Positions 1-7,449 of a stretch of DNA of 27,127 bases are shown here, one piece after another; within the stretch, counting starts at the first letter, position 1; every line of letters starts with the position of its first letter. This stretch comes from an uncultured Eubacteriales bacterium. GTDB lineage: Bacteria; Bacillota; Clostridia; Oscillospirales; Oscillospiraceae. A program made the translations under genes and the position numbers. A model generated the notes under the pieces. The model made no database searches and was not told the origin of the DNA. It worked only from the letters and a program-made list of their open reading frames with translations. The stretch spans positions 1 to 27,127 of the forward strand of contig CABSFY010000017.1 of NCBI GenBank assembly GCA_902477055.1, given 5' to 3'.

Positions 1-1
1 C

Positions 2-778
2 GTCCGCTCCAAGACCAAGGTCCGCGCCAACCACATCGACGAGGCCAAGGGCAGCAAGCTCAAGCTCATCATCCGCGGCGGTGTCGGCGTTGACAACATC
101 GACGTGAAGTACGCCGAGGCCAACGGCATCAAGGTCATGAACACCCCCAGAGCTTCCTCCCAGTCCGTTGCGGAGCTGGCCATGGCGCATATGTTCTCCT
201 GCGCCCGCTATATCTCCATTGCCGGCCACACCATGCGTGAGGATAAGTGGGAAAAGAAGGCCTACGGCAAGGGCATCGAGCTTTGCGGCAAGACCCTCGG
301 TATCGTCGGCTTCGGCCGCATCGGTCAGGCCCTCGGCAAGATGGCAAAGGCCATCGGCATGGAGGTCGTTGCATTTGATATCTTCCACATCCCCGGCATC
401 GAGGAGCAGCTTGGCATCCCCTATGTCGAAATGGACGAGCTGTTGGCCAAGGCCGATTTCGTTTCCGTCCACGCTCCGGCCGTTGACGGCGGCAAGCTCA
501 TCAGCGCCGAGAACATCGCCAAGATGAAGGACGGCGTTGTCATCATCAACACCTCCCGCGGCACCAACGTCGATGAGGATGCGCTGCTGGCCGCCCTTGA
601 AAGCGGCAAGGTCCGCGCAGCCGGTCTGGACGTGTTCGAGCAGGAGCCTGCAACGAACCACGCTCTGTACAGCCATCCGATGGTTTCCTGCACCCCGCAC
701 ATCGGCGCAGCTACCCAGGAAGCCCAGAAGCGAATCGGCGGCGAAATCGTTTCGATCATTGAAAACTTCGGTAAATAA
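2..778 (+). CDS. serA: D-3-phosphoglycerate dehydrogenase-like protein, 5' end outside window
   Basis: This is the C-terminal 258 residues of an NAD-dependent 2-hydroxyacid dehydrogenase, open from the window edge to TAA. The likely reaction is oxidation of 3-phosphoglycerate to 3-phosphohydroxypyruvate, the first step of serine synthesis. Visible family marks are the substrate-side IIRGGVGVDNID segment, the Rossmann motif GFGRIGQALG followed by an acidic residue (VVAFDIF, favouring NAD), the NTSRGTNVDEDAL segment with its arginine, and the catalytic histidine in CTPHIGAAT. The protein stops soon after the catalytic domain, so it is the short form without an ACT domain and probably lacks classical serine feedback. 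gdhA begins 37 bases downstream with no terminator between, so the two are probably co-transcribed. Other 2-hydroxyacid dehydrogenases (glyoxylate, hydroxypyruvate) share these motifs, so the substrate is inferred. Confidence 0.85.
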   Translation, partial: VRSKTKVRANHIDEAKGSKLKLIIRGGVGVDNIDVKYAEANGIKVMNTPRASSQSVAELAMAHMFSCARYISIAGHTMREDKWEKKAYGKGIELCGKTLGIVGFGRIGQALGKMAKAIGMEVVAFDIFHIPGIEEQLGIPYVEMDELLAKADFVSVHAPAVDGGKLISAENIAKMKDGVVIINTSRGTNVDEDALLAALESGKVRAAGLDVFEQEPATNHALYSHPMVSCTPHIGAATQEAQKRIGGEIVSIIENFGK

Positions 779-815
779 CCAAAATTGTTACTACTTAGAA
801 GGAGATAGAGCCATT

Positions 816-2168
816 ATGAATGCTTATGTTCAGAGTGTCATTGAAAACGTCAAAAAGAAGCACGCCAACGAGCCGGAATTCGTGCAAACCGTTGAGGAAG
901 TTCTGACCTCCATCTCCCCGGTCATCGACGCGCATCCCGAATATGAGAAGGCCGATCTGCTCAACCGTCTGGTCGAGCCGGAGCGTATGTTTACCTTCCG
1001 TGTCGTCTGGATGGACGACAACGGCAACTATCACACCAACACCGGCTATCGCTGCCAGTTCAACGGTGCGATCGGCCCGTACAAGGGTGGCCTGCGCTTC
1101 CAGCCGAACGTTTACCCCGGCATCATCAAGTTCCTCGGCTTTGAGCAGATCTTCAAGAACAGCCTGACCGGCCTGCCCATCGGCGGCGGCAAGGGCGGCT
1201 CTGATTTTGACCCCTCCGGCAAGTCCGAAGCGGAGATCATGCGCTTCTGCCAGAGCTTTATGACCGCGCTTTATCGCTACATCGGCCCGGATATCGACGT
1301 TCCCGCCGGTGACATGGGTGTCGGCGGCCGTGAGATCGGCTATCTGTTCGGCCAGTACCGCCGCCTGAAGGGCGTTTGGGAAAACGGCGTGCTGACCGGC
1401 AAGGGCTTCAGCTACGGCGGCTCCCGCACCCGTCCCGAGGCAACCGGCTACGGCGCAATTTACTACCTGCAGGAGGTTCTGAAGCACGAGGGCGAGGAGA
1501 TCAAGGGAAAGACCCTCGCAATCTCCGGCTTCGGCAACGTCGCCTGGGGTATCTGCAAGAAGGCGCGCGATCTGGGCGCTAAGGTCGTCACGCTGTCCGG
1601 CCCCGACGGCTATATCTACGACGAGGCGGGCGTATCCTCCAGCGACGAGAAGATCAGCTATCTGGTCGAGATGCGCGCCTCCGGCCGTAACCGCGTGCAG
1701 GATTACGCAGACAAATTCGGTGTCCCGTTCTTCCCCGGTGAGAAGCCGTGGGGTGTCAAGGCCGACGTTATCATGCCGTCTGCCATGCAGAACGACGTGA
1801 AGATGGACTCCGCAGAGAAGATCGTCGCCAATGGCATCAAGTATTACATCGAAGTCGCCAATATGCCCACCACCAATGACGCGCTGTTCTATCTGATGAG
1901 CCAGAAGAACATGATCGTCGCCCCCTCCAAGGCAGTCAACGCAGGCGGTGTCGGCGTTTCCGCGCTGGAAATGTCGCAGAACTCCGAGCGTCTGGTCTGG
2001 ACGGCGGAGGAGGTTGACAACCAGCTCCACCGCATGATGCAGAACATCCATCGCGTCTCCGCCGAGGCTGCGGAGGAGTACGGCTTGGGCTACAACCTGG
2101 TTGCCGGCGCAAATATCGCGGGCTTCAAGAAGGTTGCAGAGGCCATGATGGAGCAGGGCATCTTCTAA
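816..2168 (+). CDS. gdhA: NADP-type glutamate dehydrogenase
   Basis: A 450-residue hexameric-type glutamate dehydrogenase, the usual length for the family. It interconverts 2-oxoglutarate plus ammonium with glutamate in the cytoplasm. The substrate-binding region GPYKGGLRFQP (Lys about 90) and the catalytic-lysine segment GGGKGGSDF (Lys about 126) are intact, followed by DVPAGDMGVGGREIG. The dinucleotide-binding fold starts at GFGNVAWG. The start at 816 is set by AAGGAG at 799-804, 11 bases upstream; longer readings run back into the preceding gene. Overall likeness is to the bacterial assimilatory (NADPH) class, but cofactor choice cannot be proved by eye. A strong terminator lies 24 bases after the stop. 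The neighbouring serine-pathway gene and the distal liv operon fit amino-acid nitrogen metabolism. Confidence 0.95.
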   Translation: MNAYVQSVIENVKKKHANEPEFVQTVEEVLTSISPVIDAHPEYEKADLLNRLVEPERMFTFRVVWMDDNGNYHTNTGYRCQFNGAIGPYKGGLRFQPNVYPGIIKFLGFEQIFKNSLTGLPIGGGKGGSDFDPSGKSEAEIMRFCQSFMTALYRYIGPDIDVPAGDMGVGGREIGYLFGQYRRLKGVWENGVLTGKGFSYGGSRTRPEATGYGAIYYLQEVLKHEGEEIKGKTLAISGFGNVAWGICKKARDLGAKVVTLSGPDGYIYDEAGVSSSDEKISYLVEMRASGRNRVQDYADKFGVPFFPGEKPWGVKADVIMPSAMQNDVKMDSAEKIVANGIKYYIEVANMPTTNDALFYLMSQKNMIVAPSKAVNAGGVGVSALEMSQNSERLVWTAEEVDNQLHRMMQNIHRVSAEAAEEYGLGYNLVAGANIAGFKKVAEAMMEQGIF

Positions 2169-2191
2169 TTTCAGCATACCGGTCAAATACA

Positions 2192-2230
2192 GGGCCGATG
2201 GAGAATCCTCCATCGGCCCCGTTGTTTTTG
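2192..2230 (+). terminator. Rho-independent terminator after gdhA
   Basis: A perfect 12-base stem, GGGCCGATGGAG (2192-2203) with CTCCATCGGCCC (2208-2219), closes a four-base AATC loop and is followed by GTTGTTTTT. It sits 24 bases past the gdhA stop. Its GGGCCGATG/CATCGGCCC core is the same as the first hairpin of the repeats at 2535 and 26839. Confidence 0.9.
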
Positions 2231-2289
2231 GAGCGGCAAAAACCGCTGCGCTGAACAAGTGCATCCCACAGGATGCAGTATCAACTTTC

Positions 2290-2328
2290 TTCGTAGGGCG
2301 GGGTCCCCTGACCCCGCCGTTTGCAGGC
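2290..2328 (+). repeat. Palindromic repeat, inverted copy at 27070-27108
   Basis: TTCGTAGGGCGGGGTC, a short loop, then GACCCCGCCG and GCAGGCA. The reverse complement of 27070-27108 matches this stretch almost base for base, including the flanking GCAGGCA. It forms a GGCGGGGTC/GACCCCGCC hairpin. It is the first of several hairpin units in the gene-free stretch after gdhA. A further GTAGGGGCGACCGCCCG unit lies near 2344. Confidence 0.75.
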
Positions 2329-2420
2329 AGTTCGTCAGCCGCTGTAGGGGCGACCGCCCGTTGCCGGCACTTTCATTTTCACCGCGTTCTTCATTGCAAC
2401 GTGCGCCTGCGGGCGCGGGG

Positions 2421-2513
2421 ACTCCTTCAGTCAACCTGCGGCTGACAGCTCCCTCAGAGAGGGAGCCAAGGCGCTGCGGCGGAGCGGGTGAGCAACGATC
2501 GTCCTCCGCGTCG
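2421..2513 (+). repeat. Partial copy of the CTGACAG-type palindromic repeat
   Basis: It contains CTTCAGTCAACCTGCGGCTG followed by a perfect hairpin, GCTCCCTC/GAGGGAGC (2448-2466). The same core occurs in opposite orientation within the 15740-15974 element (GTCAGCCGCAGGCTGACTGA). No convincing coding potential is seen here. Confidence 0.6.
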
Positions 2514-2534
2514 CTAAACGATACTGCGTACAAC

Positions 2535-2728
2535 GGGCCGATGTGGGCATCGGCCCCTACGCATGAGCGGTCGTTTTTTGCGCCCAAGGTCGGTCATTGC
2601 GTAGGGCGGGATGCCCACGTCCCGCCGTAGAGCGCAGTATTGGCTGGGACAAAAGCGCCGTTGAATCGTACAATATCCCGATACGCAGCCGCCAACAGTG
2701 GGGTGTCGAGGACGCCGCCCCCTGCACA
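2535..2728 (+). repeat. Composite three-hairpin intergenic repeat, copy A
   Basis: About 195 bases shared in order and spacing with 26839-27029. Hairpin 1 is GGGCCGATG/CATCGGCCC (2535-2556), followed by CTACGCAT and a T-run (2574-2579). Next comes CCCAAGGTCGGT and hairpin 2, GGCGGGA/TCCCGCC (2605-2626). A less conserved linker leads to hairpin 3 around GACGCCGCCCCCT (near 2710-2723). Between copies the second hairpin keeps pairing through a compensatory change. No gene lies in 2169-2828; that stretch holds the gdhA terminator, three repeat types and the hairpin at 2750. Confidence 0.8.
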
Positions 2729-2749
2729 TCGAGTGCTTGTAGCACAGTC

Positions 2750-2786
2750 AAGCGCCCCGTCCGGAGGTTCCGGGCGGGGCGCTTTT
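2750..2786 (+). terminator. Strong hairpin with T-run between convergent genes
   Basis: AAGCGCCCCGTCCGG (2750-2764), loop AGGTT, then CCGGGCGGGGCGCTT (2770-2784), with only one G-T pair, followed by TT. The T-tract favours plus-strand termination, acting as a back-up for gdhA read-through. The same hairpin lies 43 bases beyond the stop of the minus-strand Pip-like gene and probably also ends that transcript, although its minus-strand T-tract is poor. Confidence 0.7.
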
Positions 2787-2828
2787 GAAATGAGAGGGGT
2801 ATGGATATTGGAATTGCACGTATTGTTT

Positions 2829-4961
2829 TTATTCGTCGATTTCGATCGCGTCGGTGCGGTAGATGAAGCGGACCTCGCCGGTCATGCCGTCGGTCAGGCC
2901 GGTGAAGGACTGGTAGTCCTTGGACACATCGACCGTCGCCTTGAGGCGAGTCAGCAGACCGCTGATATCGCCGTCAACGGCATCGACCAGCTTTTCTACG
3001 CCCTGCTTGTCGAATTCCTTCAGGCCGTCGGAGAGCTGGAGTGCGCCGTCACGCAGCTCGGTCACGCCGCTGACCAGCGCCGGAGCGCCGTTTTTCAGCG
3101 TCAGAATGCCGTTATAGAGCGTATCCATGCCGGAGCTGAGGGTGGCCGTGCCGGCCTTCAGGTTGCCGGCACCGGCGCTCAGAGAATCCGCGCCTTCCTT
3201 GGCCGAATCGACACCGGCGGTATAGGTTTGCAGGCCATAGTAGAAGCCCGCATAGGTATCCAGCCGCTCCTTGAGTGCGCTGACGCTGGCCGCGCCGGAC
3301 GCCGCCTGCTCGAGTGCAGCGGTGATCTGACCCTGCACCTCGGCGGAATTCATCGCCAGTTCAATCTGACGTTCGACCTCTGCGGCCACATTCTCCTCGA
3401 CGGTCGCCTTCATTTCGTCGCTTGCCATCTTCTCCGCAACCTGCGCATCGATGACTGCCTGCATCTGTTCCGTGGCCATGGCCGCGTCAACCGCCGCGTT
3501 GACCTGCGCCTGAACCTCCTCGGAAATCGCGCCGGAGGCCACGCCCGCGTTATACTCGTCCACGGTCATGCCCATGGCCGCCAGTACCTGTGGGAGCGCG
3601 ACCTGCGTTCTGCAGTAGTCCTCCACGCCCACGCGCACCTGCTTTTCCACCTCGGCGGTGACTGCCGCACGAATCACGTCGATCTGCGCGTTGACCTTTT
3701 CAGTGACCTGTGCTCTGGCAGTCTCTTGGATCTGCTGGGCGATGCTGTCCGGGTCAAGGGAATCGATCACGCCGTTGAGCACGTCGGCATAGTTGCCGAT
3801 GGTCAGCGTCGGGACCTCAAGGCCGGCCTTTTCCAGCTCGGCATTGGCCGTTTGCAGCAGGGTGTTGAACACCTGTGCCGCGCCGCCGTTCAGCGCTGCG
3901 CTGTTGGCCGAGAGGGTGCCGAGGCCGTTGGCCAGCTCCTGCGAGCCGCTGACGAGAGCCGCTGCGCCGCCATCCACCTGCGCCGCACCGTTTTTCAGCG
4001 CTTCGGCGCCGGAGGCCATCTGGTTGATGCCGTCCACGAGCTGGCCGGACTTCTCCAGCAGCGTGCAGAGGCCTTCATAAAGCTGGGACGAGCCGCTCAT
4101 GAGCTTCCCCATCGCGTCGGTCAGGTCGCCGAGGGAATCGGTCAGACCGTCGAGAGAATCGAAGCTCTCAGTGTCGAGCTTGTTGAACAGTTCGTTGGTC
4201 GCGAGGGTCACGGTGTTGCCGAGCTTGAAGTTTTCGACCTTTGCGGTGATCTCAACATATTCCGGAAGCTCCAGCTTCTCCGCGTCAATCTGCAAATTCT
4301 CCTGCAAGCCGGGCAGCGCCATGCCGACGACGACAATGTGCGTGCCGTCATTGACTACGCGGCCGTTTGTCACCGTCACGTCGCTGAAGCGGTTGCCGTC
4401 AAGCAGCAGACCGGTCAGCATTGCGAACGGAACGTAGATTTTTTCTTCCTTGCCGTCGATCTTGACGGTTTCGTATTGGTAATTCTCATAGGTGTAGCGG
4501 ATGGTCACGGTGCCGCTCTTTCCGGCAAGCTCCTCGGCGGAGATGTTCTTGCCGTCGAGCGCGTAGGACACGTTGATACCAACCGGCAGCTCCTTATCGA
4601 TGCTGCCCTTGCAGTAGATGTCGTTGCCCTGCGCGTCCCAGACGCGCAGATTGTCAGCATTCATGGTGTAGGTTTCGTCGCCCTTGACGTTTTCCACGTC
4701 CGTCAGTGCGCCGGTATCGGTGAGCTTGCTTTCGCCCTGCGGATTTTTGATCCAGTCGCTGACGATGATCTTCTGCACGCTGCCGTCCGCACCGGCAAGG
4801 ACGTAGACGGTTTCTTCCTTCGACACGCCGTCGGCCTCTGCGGCGGCTGCGGTCTTAGCGGCGGCGTTGTCGCGGCCGACGAACGCGTGCGCTGCGGCAT
4901 TGCCAACCAGCAGCACCATGCACAGGGTCAGGGCAATCAGTTTCCTTACTTTCGTTTTCAT
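2829..4961 (-). CDS. YhgE/Pip-like exported heptad-repeat protein paired with MMPL transporter
   Basis: A 710-residue exported protein. An N-terminal hydrophobic segment (about residues 8-25, IALTLCMVLLVGNAAA) looks like a signal peptide or anchor, followed by a beta-rich part to about 250. Two stretches (about 268-365 and 575-660) repeat a seven-residue pattern of the type L-x-x-G-x-x-x (SSQLYEGLCTLLEKSGQL; AGNLKAGTATLSSGMDTL), typical of YhgE/Pip proteins. They flank a long Ala/Glu-rich helical region (about 400-560). Unlike full YhgE it has no C-terminal membrane domain and ends in IYRTDAIEIDE. The start at 4961 has GGAGG seven bases upstream and overlaps the transporter stop as ATGA, so the pair is translationally coupled. 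It probably works outside the membrane as an accessory to the exporter; the substrate is unknown. Confidence 0.75.
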   Translation of the reverse strand: MKTKVRKLIALTLCMVLLVGNAAAHAFVGRDNAAAKTAAAAEADGVSKEETVYVLAGADGSVQKIIVSDWIKNPQGESKLTDTGALTDVENVKGDETYTMNADNLRVWDAQGNDIYCKGSIDKELPVGINVSYALDGKNISAEELAGKSGTVTIRYTYENYQYETVKIDGKEEKIYVPFAMLTGLLLDGNRFSDVTVTNGRVVNDGTHIVVVGMALPGLQENLQIDAEKLELPEYVEITAKVENFKLGNTVTLATNELFNKLDTESFDSLDGLTDSLGDLTDAMGKLMSGSSQLYEGLCTLLEKSGQLVDGINQMASGAEALKNGAAQVDGGAAALVSGSQELANGLGTLSANSAALNGGAAQVFNTLLQTANAELEKAGLEVPTLTIGNYADVLNGVIDSLDPDSIAQQIQETARAQVTEKVNAQIDVIRAAVTAEVEKQVRVGVEDYCRTQVALPQVLAAMGMTVDEYNAGVASGAISEEVQAQVNAAVDAAMATEQMQAVIDAQVAEKMASDEMKATVEENVAAEVERQIELAMNSAEVQGQITAALEQAASGAASVSALKERLDTYAGFYYGLQTYTAGVDSAKEGADSLSAGAGNLKAGTATLSSGMDTLYNGILTLKNGAPALVSGVTELRDGALQLSDGLKEFDKQGVEKLVDAVDGDISGLLTRLKATVDVSKDYQSFTGLTDGMTGEVRFIYRTDAIEIDE

Positions 4962-7054
4962 GATAACGCCTCCGAATTCTTTTTCGTTCCGATTTTTCTC
5001 ATACCAACGGTGGTTTTGCACACCAGCTTATCACACAGCATCAAGAGCGCCGGAAGGATGAAGATGACGCAGAGCATACTGACCACAGCGCCACGCGCCA
5101 TCAGCATACACATGGAGCTGATGATGTCGATGTCCGAATAGACCGCCACGCCGAAGGTCGCTGCAAACAGGCCCATACCCGACACGATGATCGACGGGAT
5201 GGACGCGGCCAGCGCCGTCGTGACCGCCTCGCGCTTGCCCGCACCGCCGATGCGCTCGGTCTTATAGCGCGTGGTCATCAAAATTGCGTAGTCCACGGTT
5301 GCGCCAAGCTGAATCGTGCTGATGCAGATCGGCGCGATGAACGGCAGGGACTGGCCGAGATAATGCGGCAGGCCGAGGTTGATGAAAATTGCAAGCTCGA
5401 TGACCGCGATCAGGATGAAGGGGAGCGAAATGCTCTTTTCCACCAGCAGGATGATGAGGAAGATGGCCAGAATCGACACCGTATTGACCACGCGGAAGTC
5501 ACGGTCGGTCGTTTCGATCATGTCCTTCATGCACGGCGCTTCGCCGATGAGCATTCCGCTTTCGTCGTACTTTTTCAGGATCGTATTCAGCGCGTCGATC
5601 TGGTCGTTGACCGCGTCACTTGCGACCTTGTATTCCGAGTTGATGAGCAGCAGCTCCCAGCGGTCGCTCTTAAGAATGCTGCGGATGCTGTCCGGCAGAA
5701 TCTCCTCCGGTACGGACGCACCGACAACGGATTCCAGGCCGAGGACGTACTTCACGCCGTCCACCTGCTCCATCTCGTCGATCATATTGCGCACAGACCT
5801 GGTCGGCAGGTCCGCGCTGACGAGCAGCATATGCGTTGAGGCGATGTCAAATTCGTCCGAGAGCTTGGAGTTTGCGATCACGTACTCCATATCCTCCGGC
5901 AGGCACTGGCCCATGTCGTAGTAGACCTCGTCGTTGGTCTTGTCGTAGCCGTAGTAGGCCGGAGCGACCAGCAGCGCGAAGATGATGAGGAACACCGGGA
6001 ACACCTTCGTGACCTTGCCCGCAAAACGCTTCATATTCGGCAGCAGCGAGCGGTGGCGCGTCTTTTGCAGCGGCTTATCAAACACAAGGATCAGCGACGG
6101 CAAAACCGTCACGCAGCCCAAAACGCCGAACAGCACACCCTTGGCCATAACAATACCGAGGTCGCGGCCAAGCGTGAAGGTCATGAAGCACAGCGCCGCA
6201 AAGCCCGCAATCGTCGTCAGGGAGCTGCCCACCACGCTGGTCAGCGTTTCGCTGATGGCCTCGGTCATCGCCTCGCGGTGATCGTCGCAGCGGCTGCAAT
6301 GGTCGTTGTAGCTGTGCCAGAGGAAGATGGAATAGTCCATCGTCACGGCAAGCTGCAAGACAGCGGAAAGCGCCTTGGTAATGTACGAAATCTCACCGAA
6401 GAAGTAATTCGTGCCGAGGTTCAACACGATCATCATACCGATTGATGCGAGGAACACGAACGGAATCAGCCAGCCGTCGAGGAAGATCAGCATCGCAAGG
6501 CACGCAAACAGCACCGCGAGGCCCACGTAGATCGGTTCCTCCTGCTCGCACAGGTCCTTCAAATCTGTGACCAGCGCCGACATACCCGAAACAAAGCACT
6601 GCTTTCCGGCGATCGACCGGATCTCACGGATGGCATCCATCGTCACGTCCGCGCTCGTTGCGCTGTCGAAGAACACGGCGACCATCGTCGAATGGTCGGT
6701 GTTGAATTCGTTATACAGCTTTTCCGGCAGCAGCTCCATCGGGATGGACAGATCGGCCAGCGAAGCGTAGCTCACAACGCTTTCCACGTGCTCGACCTGC
6801 TCGATTTTCTCGCAGAGCTTCGCAATATCCTTCTGCGGCATATCCTCCACAACGATCAGCGAGAAGGCGCCCTTGCCGAAATCCTCCAGCAGCTCCTCCT
6901 GCCCGATCACCGTGTCCATATCGTCCGGCAGATAGTCGAGCATATCATAATTGATCCGGGTTCCCACCATGCCGAGGATGGCAGGGATCATCAGCACCAG
7001 CGTGATAATCAAAATCGGGACCCGGAGCTTTACCACAGCTTTTGAAAAGCGCAT
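4958..7054 (-). CDS. MMPL/RND-superfamily exporter
   Basis: A 698-residue polytopic membrane protein with the duplicated RND layout: a membrane segment at about 10-30, a large extracytoplasmic loop, a membrane block, then the whole arrangement again. Each half carries the Asp-Tyr pair in its central helix (QLAVTMDYSIFL, Asp about 240; QLGATVDYAILM, Asp about 588), taken in MMPL proteins as part of the proton path. Family members export lipids, glycolipids or drugs using the proton gradient. The start at 7054 is chosen because GGGGGAG lies five bases upstream; two upstream in-frame ATGs lack such a site. Its stop overlaps the start of the Pip-like gene. A YdfJ-like role is possible. The substrate cannot be read from sequence. 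Confidence 0.85.
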   Translation of the reverse strand: MRFSKAVVKLRVPILIITLVLMIPAILGMVGTRINYDMLDYLPDDMDTVIGQEELLEDFGKGAFSLIVVEDMPQKDIAKLCEKIEQVEHVESVVSYASLADLSIPMELLPEKLYNEFNTDHSTMVAVFFDSATSADVTMDAIREIRSIAGKQCFVSGMSALVTDLKDLCEQEEPIYVGLAVLFACLAMLIFLDGWLIPFVFLASIGMMIVLNLGTNYFFGEISYITKALSAVLQLAVTMDYSIFLWHSYNDHCSRCDDHREAMTEAISETLTSVVGSSLTTIAGFAALCFMTFTLGRDLGIVMAKGVLFGVLGCVTVLPSLILVFDKPLQKTRHRSLLPNMKRFAGKVTKVFPVFLIIFALLVAPAYYGYDKTNDEVYYDMGQCLPEDMEYVIANSKLSDEFDIASTHMLLVSADLPTRSVRNMIDEMEQVDGVKYVLGLESVVGASVPEEILPDSIRSILKSDRWELLLINSEYKVASDAVNDQIDALNTILKKYDESGMLIGEAPCMKDMIETTDRDFRVVNTVSILAIFLIILLVEKSISLPFILIAVIELAIFINLGLPHYLGQSLPFIAPICISTIQLGATVDYAILMTTRYKTERIGGAGKREAVTTALAASIPSIIVSGMGLFAATFGVAVYSDIDIISSMCMLMARGAVVSMLCVIFILPALLMLCDKLVCKTTVGMRKIGTKKNSEALS

Positions 7055-7084
7055 ATCCGCTCCCCCTTCCATATTTGCTCCCAT

Positions 7085-7113
7085 AGTATAGCGTCAGAAG
7101 GCAAAAAGGGAAA
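7085..7113 (-). promoter_or_regulatory. Candidate promoter of the MMPL/Pip operon
   Basis: On the minus strand, TATACT (7090-7085) lies 17 bases after a weak TTTCCC (7113-7108). The predicted start would give a leader of about 25 bases before the 7054 start codon. The -10 is good but the -35 is poor. Confidence 0.35.
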
Positions 7114-7246
7114 CGGGCAGTCCCCCGCCCGCTGACAAAAATTCAGACAGCCCATTTTTTCTGCCCGACTTTTGGACAAATCGAGCTGAGTGTGCAAAGA
7201 ATTGTTTCGTTACGCTTTTTTCTGTTCTTCATATAAAACGCCCCAC

Positions 7247-7374
7247 TTGTCATTGCGAAGCCCTGAAAGGGCTGTGGCAATCTCGCAGAATTATTTCCAA
7301 ATTTCGATAGATTTCGGCGAATTCGGAACGTTCTGCAAAAGATTGCCACGTCGCTTCGCTCCTCGCAATGACAA
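7247..7374. repeat. 128-base palindromic (MITE-like) repeat element
   Basis: The ends are exact inverted repeats, TTGTCATTGCGA (7247-7258) and TCGCAATGACAA (7363-7374). Inside, GTGGCAATCTCGCAGAA (from 7272) pairs with TTCTGCAAAAGATTGCCAC. The whole element can fold into one long hairpin with an AT-rich centre. It carries no gene. It sits in the gap 7055-7449, which otherwise holds the MMPL promoter candidate and the terminator of the SLH gene. Confidence 0.75.
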
Positions 7375-7389
7375 TCTTGGGACATTGGC

Positions 7390-7428
7390 AATTCAAACGC
7401 CCCCGTTTCTTTGGTCGAAACGGGGGCG
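7390..7428 (-). terminator. Terminator of the LRR/SLH surface-protein gene
   Basis: A perfect 12-base stem, CGCCCCCGTTTC (7398-7409) with GAAACGGGGGCG (7417-7428), lies 21 bases past the stop of the minus-strand gene. On that strand TTTGAATT follows the stem. Confidence 0.8.
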
Positions 7429-7449
7429 CGATTTTATTCTGTTATTCGT

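Noticed and set aside
795..2264. A 489-codon open frame on the minus strand across gdhA
   Set aside because: It is the reverse shadow of a fully conserved glutamate dehydrogenase gene.
2290..2728. CRISPR-like or tandem repeat array
   Set aside because: The repeats are different palindromes without regular spacing or uniform spacers, and no cas genes are present.
2183..2788. Several 60-130-codon frames in the gap after gdhA
   Set aside because: They run through palindromic repeats on both strands, change between repeat copies, and lack ribosome sites, so they are not genes.
2640..5141. An 833-codon open frame on the plus strand
   Set aside because: It lies antisense to the Pip-like gene and shadows its codon pattern. 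It has no ribosome site or family motif and is rich in His/Arg/Leu, as expected from reading GC-rich genes backwards.
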